Below are positions 8,379 to 16,473 of a DNA stretch of 64,000 nucleotides, one piece after another (position 1 is the first letter of the stretch; each line of letters opens with the position of its first letter). Origin of the DNA: JBAYIE01 sp041665785 (lineage in GTDB: Bacteria > Bacteroidota > Bacteroidia > UKL13-3). The position numbers were made by a program, and so were the translations under genes. The notes under the pieces were generated by a model that was not told the DNA's origin, searched no databases, and worked only from the letters and a program-made list of their open reading frames with translations. The DNA lies in contig JBAYIE010000023.1 of NCBI GenBank assembly GCA_041665785.1, forward strand, positions 3,549 to 67,548, read 5' to 3'.

Positions 8379-8663
8379 CGATAGAAAGGACTATGCCTCA
8401 TTGAAGAAAGTCATTGCTTCAGTAATCTGTAGTCCATTTGAGCACTGCCGGATTTCAATCCGGAATCAGGCAATAATTCATCTCACTGAACAGACACCTG
8501 TAAAATATGCTGTTCCGAATCACAAGTTTTCAGGAGTAATTACCGGATCTTACCGAATTTGCTTATGCAATGGCCACATCATATGATCCCGGCTTCTGGT
8601 CAGGGTAGTTTTCGTATAGCTTCAAAATGTAATGTTGAACCCGTTAATTGATGTTTGATGTAA
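8379..8663. other. Gap between chaperone and usher-like genes
   Basis: These 285 bp hold no convincing gene. They include a perfect inverted repeat CCGGATT-TC-AATCCGG at 8448-8463 without a T tract. GATGTTTG near 8653 differs by one base from the -7 consensus and lies very close to the usher start. Confidence 0.4.
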
Positions 8664-11357
8664 ATGCAACGCGCGTTCATCCTATTTGTAATTTTTCTGC
8701 TGATCTCCTATGCGTCAATTGCAGGAAACGATAGTCTGGAAATTTTTAGGGTAAATAACAAAACCGTTGAGGTGAGTCCGGGTTCTACCATCAATATAGT
8801 GATCATGTTGAAGAACGGCTCCATAAACAGGAAAGACTTTTATCTGAAGATCAAAACACCCGATAACATGAATCATGCATATGACAGTGTTTTGGTAACC
8901 GTTGAAGATCAAACTCAGGAGATGAAAATTTTCAGTTTCTATCTTCAGGAGACCATGAAGTCGGGTAAATATTCCATTCATGTGGATGCATACAACCCGG
9001 ATAACAACAACAGCAAAATTGGCGAAGTGGAAATCCCCTTTCTTGTTAAACCCAGATACGATATTCTGGTGCAGGTTAGAGGCACACCTCGTTATGTCTA
9101 TGCAGGATCTAAAGTTACGGTTGAATTTGTAATACAAAACCTATCGAATGCTAAAGCCAGTATCCTTGCCGAAATCGTTATTATCAATCAGGTTGTAAAA
9201 AGATCCTTTACCATTGAAGCAGATTCATTTCTGGTTATTCCTGTAACGGCTACAACCACAAAAGATATTACTTCTTATATCCGGAACAGCATCAGCATGA
9301 CCGCAATGGTTGAAGAGGATCCGGAAGTCAAAAGCAATGCATCCGGAATTTTCGATGTATTGCCATTCAACCAGGAAAAGTTTGATGCATACAAACGGAT
9401 TCCGATACGCATTACAACGCTCATGATGTATAACAGTCAGTTCCCGGACAATAATGTTGGAGCGATGTACAATATTCAAGGAGCAGGAATCCTTTCGAAG
9501 AAAAAGAAAAGTTCTCTTGAGTTTTTACTTCGGGGTCCCAACCGGCAAGGGAATCCTATTTTGGGAACATCGGATGCCTATTATATAAAGTATGTATCAG
9601 AAAGGGCAAAATTTATAGCCGGTGATAATGTGTATGCACTGAGTCAATTAACCGAAGGTTCGAGAAACGGCAGAGGGGTTGATTATGAGTGGAAAGGTAA
9701 AAAGGCGAGTATGGGTTCTTTTGTGAATTTCCCGCGCTTTTATCCCGAACTCAAACAAATATATTCGGTTTATGGCAGTTATTACCCTTCTAAAAATTTA
9801 CGGTTCAATACCGGATTTCTAAACAAAGAGTATGCCATCGGAAATCAGGCACAGCTGATGACAGCATCGGGAACTGCAAAAATTTCTTCCGGTGCCAATA
9901 TAGATTTCGAATATGCCATGGGACAATATCTCAATGAGCTGAGCAAAGCCTATGCAACTTCTCTGGAAATAAATTATTTTAAGTCGAGGGCTTTTTTCAA
10001 TTATACGGAAGCCGATAAAATTTTCCCGGGATATTTGTCGAATACACGCTATATCTCTACCGGATTAAACACCAGTCTGATTAAGCGGATTACGTTGTCT
10101 GCAAATTATAATCTGAATAATTTTAACATGGCACTGGATACCATTTATGCGAATGCACCGTACAGCAACAACCTGAATCTTTCGCTGGGGTATGCAATTG
10201 GATACAGCACCAGTCTGAGTTTAGGGGTTTATAAGAGCGGCAGAGAGGATATTCAGATTCCGAAACGTTTTAAATATGATGAAACCAGCTTGCGTTTAAC
10301 ATTTCAAAGTAAGTTCAATAGTTTTGAAATGAGGATGTATGGTTCATACGGTAAAATGAACAACCTTGGCGATCCTCAACAGGGAGAATTGAACAATATT
10401 GCCAACGGTGAAATTTCATTGGATTACAAATTGAACCAACACTTTTTTATCAATGGCTTTGTGAGTTATGTAGGAAGTCAGCAGTATCTCGTACCCGATT
10501 ATACCTTGTTTTTTTATGGAGGGGTGATGAATATTACATATCCTAAAATCAACGTTGAATTCCAGTATCAGAATAATTATGAGATCGTAGAATATTACCG
10601 TAACCGGAGTTTGATTTCATTAAAAACTAACTATGCGATGGGCACGCATCACGAACTCAGCATCGGGCTGAATTATTTTGAGCAAAACAGATCCCTGAAC
10701 AATACCCAGATTCTTGCAATGCTTAGTTATACCTACATTCTCCGGGCACCATTGGCGAAGCGCGATGATATTGGTTCATTACAGGGTAAGGTCATCAACA
10801 AAGGTGTTGATAAAGTTGAAGGCATTGTTTTTTCCATTGATGGAAATATTGCCATGACAGATAAACAAGGCAATTTCGAATTCAAAGCCATCACAGCCGG
10901 AAGTCATATGTTATTTATGGATAATGCCAATTCAGGATTGAACACCATTGCCGAAATACCCGGACCATACAAGATCGAAATTGTGGCCGGCGAGAAATAT
11001 ATATTTACAGTAGCATTAACAAAATCGGCAGAGATCCGGGGTCAAATAATTCTGGAAGAGGATGTAAAGCCCGGAGAGAAAGGGTATGTACCTCTTTCAG
11101 AAGAACTCTCAACGTTGATTGTAGAGGCCAGTTCCGAAAATGAAGTATTCCGGATGTTCAGCAATGCCGACAAAACATTCAGCTTTCAGGATCTGCGCCC
11201 GGGAAAATGGAAAGTTAAAATCTATGATCGTGGCATTCCCAAAGGATATAAGCTCATCAAGGATGAGTTTTTCATTGAGTTGAAACCAGAGATGACCGAA
11301 AATCTGGAAGTGGTCATAAAAAAATCTTCCCGGAAAATTCAATTTCAGACACATTAA
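8664..11357 (+). CDS. Usher-like outer-membrane barrel protein
   Basis: This 897-residue protein has a signal peptide (about 1-20). Residues about 21-240 form two beta-rich Ig-like domains (VEVSPGSTINIVIMLKNGS and VYAGSKVTVEFVIQNLSNA). Residues about 245-700 show the repeated short amphipathic, Tyr- and Asn-rich strands with tight turns typical of a large barrel. Two C-terminal beta domains follow, about 702-785 (SLQGKVINKGVDKVEGIVFSIDGN, carboxypeptidase-regulatory type) and 788-890. Size and order match classical ushers (about 830-880 residues: N domain, 24-strand barrel, two C domains). I do not see the classical usher signature or a clear plug inside the barrel, so kinship is by layout and context. 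It could instead be a receptor or an anchor for the subunits. Confidence 0.65.
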   Translation: MQRAFILFVIFLLISYASIAGNDSLEIFRVNNKTVEVSPGSTINIVIMLKNGSINRKDFYLKIKTPDNMNHAYDSVLVTVEDQTQEMKIFSFYLQETMKSGKYSIHVDAYNPDNNNSKIGEVEIPFLVKPRYDILVQVRGTPRYVYAGSKVTVEFVIQNLSNAKASILAEIVIINQVVKRSFTIEADSFLVIPVTATTTKDITSYIRNSISMTAMVEEDPEVKSNASGIFDVLPFNQEKFDAYKRIPIRITTLMMYNSQFPDNNVGAMYNIQGAGILSKKKKSSLEFLLRGPNRQGNPILGTSDAYYIKYVSERAKFIAGDNVYALSQLTEGSRNGRGVDYEWKGKKASMGSFVNFPRFYPELKQIYSVYGSYYPSKNLRFNTGFLNKEYAIGNQAQLMTASGTAKISSGANIDFEYAMGQYLNELSKAYATSLEINYFKSRAFFNYTEADKIFPGYLSNTRYISTGLNTSLIKRITLSANYNLNNFNMALDTIYANAPYSNNLNLSLGYAIGYSTSLSLGVYKSGREDIQIPKRFKYDETSLRLTFQSKFNSFEMRMYGSYGKMNNLGDPQQGELNNIANGEISLDYKLNQHFFINGFVSYVGSQQYLVPDYTLFFYGGVMNITYPKINVEFQYQNNYEIVEYYRNRSLISLKTNYAMGTHHELSIGLNYFEQNRSLNNTQILAMLSYTYILRAPLAKRDDIGSLQGKVINKGVDKVEGIVFSIDGNIAMTDKQGNFEFKAITAGSHMLFMDNANSGLNTIAEIPGPYKIEIVAGEKYIFTVALTKSAEIRGQIILEEDVKPGEKGYVPLSEELSTLIVEASSENEVFRMFSNADKTFSFQDLRPGKWKVKIYDRGIPKGYKLIKDEFFIELKPEMTENLEVVIKKSSRKIQFQTH

Positions 11358-11367
11358 ATTTGAACCT

Positions 11368-11862
11368 ATGAAAATCACACAGGCTTTTCTGTTTTATTGC
11401 ATTCTTTTTATTTACAGTAGTGCAACTGCACAAAACCGGATTTCGCTCTCAAACCGCAATCCCGTGTTTTTGGATATGCCGCGTGGCTATGGTGCAAGCG
11501 CCCCAAAAATGGAATTAAGGAACGATAACCAGTGGCTCAATTACACAACGCTTGTTCAGCTTTCCGATCCTAATTTATCGATCACCGCACAAATTGTGTC
11601 GGGTTCGGTTCCCGAAGGAATGGTGTTACAACTGGAAGCCTTGCCGTATCAGGGTATGAGCAAGGGAAAACAAGGAACGCCTACCGGTAAAATTCTGTTG
11701 TCGGGCAAACCTCAGGTCATCATATCCAATATAGGAACAGCATATACAGGTAACGGCCGGAATGAAGGGTATCAGTTGGTATATACCTTTATCACGCGTG
11801 ATTATTCAAAAGTATCATCGGGTGCTGCCTCAGTGTATGTGCAGTTTACGATTACGCATTAA
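11368..11862 (+). CDS. Secreted fibre-subunit-like protein F (paralogue of C)
   Basis: This 164-residue protein has a signal peptide ending near ATAQ (residue 22). It keeps the family fold markers in altered form: KQGTPTGKILL, PQVIISNIGTAYTGNG, GYQLVYTF and a last strand VYVQFTITH. The Cys of GxCYTG is Ala and the mature protein has no cysteine. Its best match in the window is protein C at 5509. It follows the usher-like gene by 10 bp, so it is made with it. Subunits encoded apart from the shaft genes are often tips, anchors or terminators of assembly; which one applies here is unknown. Confidence 0.7.
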   Translation: MKITQAFLFYCILFIYSSATAQNRISLSNRNPVFLDMPRGYGASAPKMELRNDNQWLNYTTLVQLSDPNLSITAQIVSGSVPEGMVLQLEALPYQGMSKGKQGTPTGKILLSGKPQVIISNIGTAYTGNGRNEGYQLVYTFITRDYSKVSSGAASVYVQFTITH

Positions 11863-11921
11863 TTTATTTCTACTTATGAAGAAGGACATTGTTAGGCGGT
11901 ATATGAATAAATGTTTATGAT

Positions 11922-12470
11922 ATGCGCTTATTGCTGATAACCGTTTTCCTGTTAATCTACATGGGTGTAAATTCACAAACTGTGGTTCAGCAGGTACACC
12001 CAAATTGGTATCATACGTTATTAGTAGGTTATGAAGGAGTGCATCAATCCGGGCCGAATGCACACTTCAATACGGTTTATAAAGGCCGGTACAATCTGGA
12101 AGTAGGATATGGGTATGATTTTCTGAATTCGTTTACAGTAACCGGTAAATATTATCTTAATCAGGGGATCAATCAGTTTTATGGAGGAGTTGGATACGGA
12201 TATTTCAAACTAAAGCAGAAAAGAAGTTATTTTTTTGAAATCAACACAGCACATTTTGTTTTGGGATATCAATCCATAATCGGTCGAAGATTTGTGATTA
12301 ATACAGAAATCTCCATAGTGAAGTATCTTGAACAGCGTTTTAAATTACCAAATATTGTTTACTCGGAGACCTATGATTGGAATGAGAAAATTTACTTTGA
12401 AGTGGGTATTGGCATCGGTTATCGCTTTAGTCTTAATCAGCAGCTGCGAAAAGGAAACACCCTCCGCTGA
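11922..12470 (+). CDS. Small outer-membrane beta-barrel protein
   Basis: This 182-residue protein has a signal peptide (about 1-18). The rest alternates aromatic and polar residues in short strands (TLLVGYEGVH, YNLEVGYGYDF, FYGGVGYGYFKL, IYFEVGIGIGYRFSL), as in 8-strand barrels. No named family is recognised. It follows subunit F by 59 bp and may be the last gene of the fibre operon. Its 3' end overlaps the next gene by 89 bp in another frame; the last clear strand ends at about residue 171, so the C-terminal tail QLRKGNTLR falls in the overlap. Confidence 0.65.
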   Translation: MRLLLITVFLLIYMGVNSQTVVQQVHPNWYHTLLVGYEGVHQSGPNAHFNTVYKGRYNLEVGYGYDFLNSFTVTGKYYLNQGINQFYGGVGYGYFKLKQKRSYFFEINTAHFVLGYQSIIGRRFVINTEISIVKYLEQRFKLPNIVYSETYDWNEKIYFEVGIGIGYRFSLNQQLRKGNTLR

Positions 12471-13164
12471 GCCTGAAATAATAGGACATAGAGGTAACCC
12501 GGCAGCTTATCCGGAAAATACTGCAGAATCATTTAATAGTTTGCTGAGTGGGGGAATATTTCGACTTGAAACAGATGTGTTGCTCACAAAAGGGGATACT
12601 CTTATACTCTTTCATGATGCAGAAGTGAGCAGGCTAACCAACTTAACAGGTTTGCTGACCGACTATACTCCAACTCAGATTAAAGCCGGCATTAAAACCA
12701 AATCAGGCGGAACAGGTTTAACGCTGAATGAATTTCTTGATCAGTATGAATTTCAGTTTCATCAGATTTTCATAGATCTGAAAGAAGGACAGGGAGATGC
12801 TGTTTACAAATTAGCAGATATACTAATTGGAACGATTAGAAAACATAAACTTGAGCATAAAGTAGTCATTACATCAACAAGTGAAATTGTATTGGAATAT
12901 ATTCAGAATAAGGACAATGAAATTCAGCTTGCAACGGATTATGGCTCCGATGGTATGAAGTCAGCCATCAGTCATCATTTTCCTTACTGTCTCCTTCCGA
13001 TCCATCAGATGAGCAGTTCAATTTATTCTTTGGCGCAGTCTACAGGAGTAAAAGTAATTGCATATACAACCACCAATATTATTGAATGCGAACGCGCCAT
13101 TGTATATGGTTGCGATGGTGTAATAACAGATGTACCGCTTGAGATGAAGGTGTTGTATGAATAA
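12382..13164 (+). CDS. Glycerophosphodiester phosphodiesterase lipoprotein
   Basis: The protein hydrolyses glycerophosphodiesters to glycerol-3-phosphate and an alcohol. It is a TIM-barrel GDPD enzyme. The signature residues are present: GHRGNPAAYPENT, FRLETDV (for the metal-binding Glu-x-Asp), LFHDAEVSRLTN and, near the end, GCDGVITDVP. The ATG at 12382 yields a lipoprotein signal (VLASVIALVLISSC), so the enzyme is anchored in the envelope. ATG 12373 is an alternative, and longer starts would spoil the signal. Length, about 260 residues, is normal. The signal peptide is encoded inside the end of the preceding gene. Confidence 0.9.
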   Translation: MRKFTLKWVLASVIALVLISSCEKETPSAEPEIIGHRGNPAAYPENTAESFNSLLSGGIFRLETDVLLTKGDTLILFHDAEVSRLTNLTGLLTDYTPTQIKAGIKTKSGGTGLTLNEFLDQYEFQFHQIFIDLKEGQGDAVYKLADILIGTIRKHKLEHKVVITSTSEIVLEYIQNKDNEIQLATDYGSDGMKSAISHHFPYCLLPIHQMSSSIYSLAQSTGVKVIAYTTTNIIECERAIVYGCDGVITDVPLEMKVLYE

Positions 13165-13352
13165 TGATGCAGCAATTGATGCTTACATTTTGCTTTTATA
13201 AATACACTGACTTAGCAATTCGCTTAAATTCTTATTCAATAAAATAGGGCTTTACAGGCCAGACATAAAAAATGTTTTGCATTTTATGGGAAAAGGATTC
13301 ATTATTGCGCCTCATAAAAAAATATAAGATCAGATAGTTCTGGACAATTGAA

Positions 13353-13481
13353 ATGAAAAAAAACAGGTTTATCCAAATCATTAACACCCTTAGGAATTTA
13401 CTTCCGGTGTTGACCTTGTTTTCTACTCCCATGGAGTTAGTTTTTGTACATGCCCCGAAACATTTTGTGTCCCGACGCTGA
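13353..13481 (+). CDS. Possible 42-codon upstream ORF
   Basis: ATG AAA AAA AAC opens a short frame with a basic start and a hydrophobic middle (LLPVLTLF), ending in two Arg codons just before TGA. It could be a leader peptide of the arginine operon or a chance ORF. No strong ribosome site is visible. Confidence 0.2.
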   Translation: MKKNRFIQIINTLRNLLPVLTLFSTPMELVFVHAPKHFVSRR

Positions 13482-13499
13482 TCGCGTACAATCATTCCT

Positions 13500-13518
13500 T
13501 TCTACCTACGCGGTAGAA
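13500..13518. promoter_or_regulatory. Inverted repeat upstream of the arginine operon
   Basis: TTCTACC and GGTAGAA are separated by TACGC, a perfect 7-5-7 inverted repeat, 70 bp before the first arginine gene. It could be an operator, or a small hairpin in the leader. The regulator is unknown. Confidence 0.4.
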
Positions 13519-13588
13519 TAAACTTCAATTTCATTTATTCATAATCACGGTTTAACAGTAACGTTAAGCCGACAAAGCATTTTTGCAT

Positions 13589-14293
13589 ATGCACAAGGAT
13601 ATCGTGGTATGCGTGGCAATGGAATGCCATGCTCACTTTGCCCAACAAATATGCGATGAAATGGCTGCTTCTGCACAAGCCCGGGGAACGGGGATTGCAA
13701 GAAGAAGTCCGGAATACATCGTACATAAGATGTTGGAAGGTAAGGCGGTCATCGCTTTTACAAAAGATGATACATGGGCCGGTTTCTGTTATATCGAAAC
13801 CTGGGGTCATGGAGCTTATGTGGCGAATTCAGGATTAATTGTAGCTCCGGAATTCCGCAAAAGCGGATTGGCCCGGCAGATTAAACAACTTGTCTTTGAA
13901 TTGTCGAGAAAAAATTATCCGGATGCGCGTGTATTTGGTCTGACTACCGGTTTGGCGGTCATGAAAATTAACAGCGAGCTGGGATATGAACCGGTAACGT
14001 ATAGCGAACTTACCAACGATGATGCATTTTGGGCCGGATGCAAAAGTTGTGTGAATTACGATATCCTCTTGAAAAAGGAACGTAAGAATTGCTTATGTAC
14101 AGCCATGCTTTTTGATCCAGCCGATCATCATTTACCGGAAGAAACACAAGCTTTTTTCAATGAGAAAATGCCGGTGTTTGAACGCTTGTTGCGCTTTCGT
14201 CAAACGGTTTTTAACAGCATTTTCAAAAAGGGTTTAACGGCTAAATCTCCAGCCAATAAAAAAGAGGTAGCTATCACACAAGAATTTAAATGA
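13589..14293 (+). CDS. GNAT acetyltransferase, candidate N-acetylglutamate synthase
   Basis: This 234-residue GNAT protein has the acetyl-CoA site around SGLIVAPEFRKSGLARQIKQLVFELS, with a degenerate form of the usual Q/RxxGxG loop. It is the first gene of the arginine operon and its stop overlaps the argG start by 4 bp. The pathway needs an acylated glutamate for ArgB, and neither argA nor argJ is present in the cluster, so this gene is the natural candidate for that acylation. The ATG at 13589 is preferred over TTG at 13583. The C-terminal 70 residues, beyond the GNAT fold, are Cys- and Lys-rich and unassigned. Substrate is inferred from position only. Confidence 0.75.
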   Translation: MHKDIVVCVAMECHAHFAQQICDEMAASAQARGTGIARRSPEYIVHKMLEGKAVIAFTKDDTWAGFCYIETWGHGAYVANSGLIVAPEFRKSGLARQIKQLVFELSRKNYPDARVFGLTTGLAVMKINSELGYEPVTYSELTNDDAFWAGCKSCVNYDILLKKERKNCLCTAMLFDPADHHLPEETQAFFNEKMPVFERLLRFRQTVFNSIFKKGLTAKSPANKKEVAITQEFK

Positions 14294-15498
14294 TGAAAAA
14301 AGTAGTATTAGGATTTAGCGGAGGACTGGATACCAGTTACTGCGCAAAATATTTAAAAGATGAACTGGGATATGAAGTTCACAGTGTACTTGTAAATACT
14401 GGTGGATTCAACGCCCTTGAGCTGGAACAAATTGGAAAACATGCGTATGCATTGGGTATGGCATCGCATACCACCATCGATGCGTCCACTTTGTATTATG
14501 AGCAAATTATTCGTTTCCTGATCTATGGAAATGTTTTAAAGAACAATACTTATCCGTTAAGTGTAAGTGCTGAACGTATTTGTCAGGCGATGCAAATTGC
14601 GGAGCATGCACGCAAGTTGAACGCTCATGCGGTAGCACATGGAAGTACAGGTGCCGGAAACGATCAGGTACGCTTCGATCTGGTTTTTCAGGTATTGCTT
14701 CCGGATATGGAGATCATCACTCCCATTCGTGATTTGAGATTGAGCCGGGAAGAAGAAATCAATTACCTCAAATCAAAAAACGTTGAAATGAATTTTGATA
14801 AAGCCATCTATTCCATCAACAAAGGATTATGGGGAACCAGTGTCGGAGGTGTAGAAACGTTAAATTCATCAGGCATGCTTCCGGAATCGGCCTGGCCCGT
14901 TCAGGTTACAAAGTCGGCAACAGAAGAAATTAAACTTTCTTTCAGGCAAGGTGAACTCGTGGGTGTCGACGATCGTGAATTTGATCATCCCGTTTCTGCT
15001 ATTCAGTATATACAGGAAATTGCTTCTCCTTTCGGAATCGGCCGCGATATGCATGTCGGTGATACCATCATCGGCATCAAAGGGCGTGTAGGTTTCGAAG
15101 CGGCTGGTCCCATGCTTATTTTAAAAGCACATCATGCACTCGAAAAGCATGTGCTAACCAAAAATCAACTGTTGCAAAAAGATTCCATTGCGCTGCTGTA
15201 TGGACATTTACTCCATGAAGGTCTCTTACTGGATCCGGTTATGCGCGACATGGAAGCCTACCTCTCCAGTTCGCAACAATGCGTGACGGGCGAAGTGTTT
15301 CTTTCGTTGTATCCGTATAGGTTTACAATCCATGGTATAGCTTCTCCGTTCGATTTGATGCAAAACCGTTTCGGTAGTTATGGTGAAATGAACAAAACAT
15401 GGACAGGAGAAGATGTTCGGGGATTTACCAAAATTTTCGGCAACCAATGCAGTATGTATTATCAAACCCAATCAACCAAGGCTACGCATGAGAATTAA
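14290..15498 (+). CDS. argG: Argininosuccinate synthase
   Basis: ArgG joins citrulline and aspartate with ATP to form argininosuccinate. The N-terminus has the PP-loop FSGGLDTSYCAKYL, and further conserved parts are HGSTGAGNDQVRFD, YSINKGLWGTSVGG and the C-terminal helix region. At 402 residues it has normal length. Starts at 14290 and 14293 are adjacent ATGs. It overlaps the upstream GNAT gene by 4 bp and the downstream argC by 11 bp. Having argG near the head of the operon, with argH at its tail, is the arrangement typical of Bacteroidota. Confidence 0.97.
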   Translation: MMKKVVLGFSGGLDTSYCAKYLKDELGYEVHSVLVNTGGFNALELEQIGKHAYALGMASHTTIDASTLYYEQIIRFLIYGNVLKNNTYPLSVSAERICQAMQIAEHARKLNAHAVAHGSTGAGNDQVRFDLVFQVLLPDMEIITPIRDLRLSREEEINYLKSKNVEMNFDKAIYSINKGLWGTSVGGVETLNSSGMLPESAWPVQVTKSATEEIKLSFRQGELVGVDDREFDHPVSAIQYIQEIASPFGIGRDMHVGDTIIGIKGRVGFEAAGPMLILKAHHALEKHVLTKNQLLQKDSIALLYGHLLHEGLLLDPVMRDMEAYLSSSQQCVTGEVFLSLYPYRFTIHGIASPFDLMQNRFGSYGEMNKTWTGEDVRGFTKIFGNQCSMYYQTQSTKATHEN

Positions 15499-16462
15499 AG
15501 CAGGTATTGTAGGTGCTGCCGGATATACAGGCGGAGAATTGATGCGCATCTTATTGAACCATCCGCTTGTGAATCTGATCATGGCGCATAGCATCAGTAA
15601 AAGTGGAATGCAGGTATCACAGATCCACAGAGATCTTGTAGGAGATACTGATCTGAAATTTACAACGGAGTTTAATCCCGATCTGGATGTGCTTTTTTTA
15701 TGCGGAGGTCATGGAAAGGCAAGAGCATTTATGCAGCAGCATGTTCTTCCGGATACACTAAAAGTAATAGACTTGTCGCAGGATTTCAGATTGACTCCAC
15801 AAAACATCTGGAATCAAAGAACCTTTGTGTATGGCCTGCCTGAAAGAAACAAACAGGCGATACGGGAGGCTTCCGGTATTGCTAACCCGGGTTGTTTTGC
15901 AACGGCCATTCAATTGGGTCTGTTGCCACTTGCACAATCAGGTTTATTGCAAACGGTACATGCAACCGGAATTACAGGTTCCTCCGGTGCAGGTCAAGCC
16001 TTAAGTGAATCCACCCATTTTAGTTGGAGATGCAACAATATTCAGGCATACAAATCGCTCAATCATCAACATATGGATGAAGTAAAAGCATCCCTGGGTA
16101 CATACAAGCGTGAAGCACCTGTCATACATTTTATTCCCTGGAGAGGAGATTTTTCCAGAGGGATTCATGTAAGTGCCGTCATGCAATGCGCATTGGACCT
16201 GAAGGAGGTTCAACATTTGTTTAAAGCATTTTATGCGGAAGAACCATTCACGCATTTTTCTGAAACGGCCATTGATCTAAAACAAGTGGTCAATACAAAT
16301 AAGTGTCTGATTCATGTTGAACAACATGAAGGAATGCTGGTGGTTCATTCCGTATTGGACAATCTGCTCAAAGGTGCGTCGGGACAAGCTGTGCAGAACA
16401 TGAACCTTATGTTTTCAATACCGGAAAATACGGGTCTGCAATTTAAATCAACCGCTTTTTAA
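15488..16462 (+). CDS. argC: N-acetyl-gamma-glutamyl-phosphate reductase
   Basis: ArgC reduces acyl-glutamyl phosphate to the semialdehyde with NADPH. The start at ATG 15488 puts the Rossmann motif GIVGAAGYTGGELMRIL at residue 6. The catalytic Cys lies in GIANPGCFATAIQLGLLPL and a conserved His in the C-terminal part (RGIHVSAVMQ). It is 324 residues long, as expected. The start lies inside the end of argG (11-bp overlap) and argD follows 11 bp after the stop. Confidence 0.96.
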   Translation: MRIKAGIVGAAGYTGGELMRILLNHPLVNLIMAHSISKSGMQVSQIHRDLVGDTDLKFTTEFNPDLDVLFLCGGHGKARAFMQQHVLPDTLKVIDLSQDFRLTPQNIWNQRTFVYGLPERNKQAIREASGIANPGCFATAIQLGLLPLAQSGLLQTVHATGITGSSGAGQALSESTHFSWRCNNIQAYKSLNHQHMDEVKASLGTYKREAPVIHFIPWRGDFSRGIHVSAVMQCALDLKEVQHLFKAFYAEEPFTHFSETAIDLKQVVNTNKCLIHVEQHEGMLVVHSVLDNLLKGASGQAVQNMNLMFSIPENTGLQFKSTAF

Positions 16463-16473
16463 ATCTATAAAGT

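Larger units (their letters stand above)
13165..13588. other. Leader region upstream of the arginine operon
   Basis: This 424-bp gap contains an AT-rich imperfect hairpin near 13264-13288, a 42-codon ORF at 13353-13481 and an inverted repeat at 13500-13518. It is the only room for regulation of the eight arginine genes that follow. I see no clean ArgR box. Confidence 0.5.

Noticed and set aside
8448..8463. Palindrome CCGGATT-TC-AATCCGG as a terminator of the chaperone gene
   Set aside because: No T tract on either side and the loop is too short; it may be an operator or chance.
8275..8586. 103-codon ORF overlapping the chaperone 3' end
   Set aside because: More than a third lies inside the chaperone gene in another frame, and the rest has no protein-like pattern.
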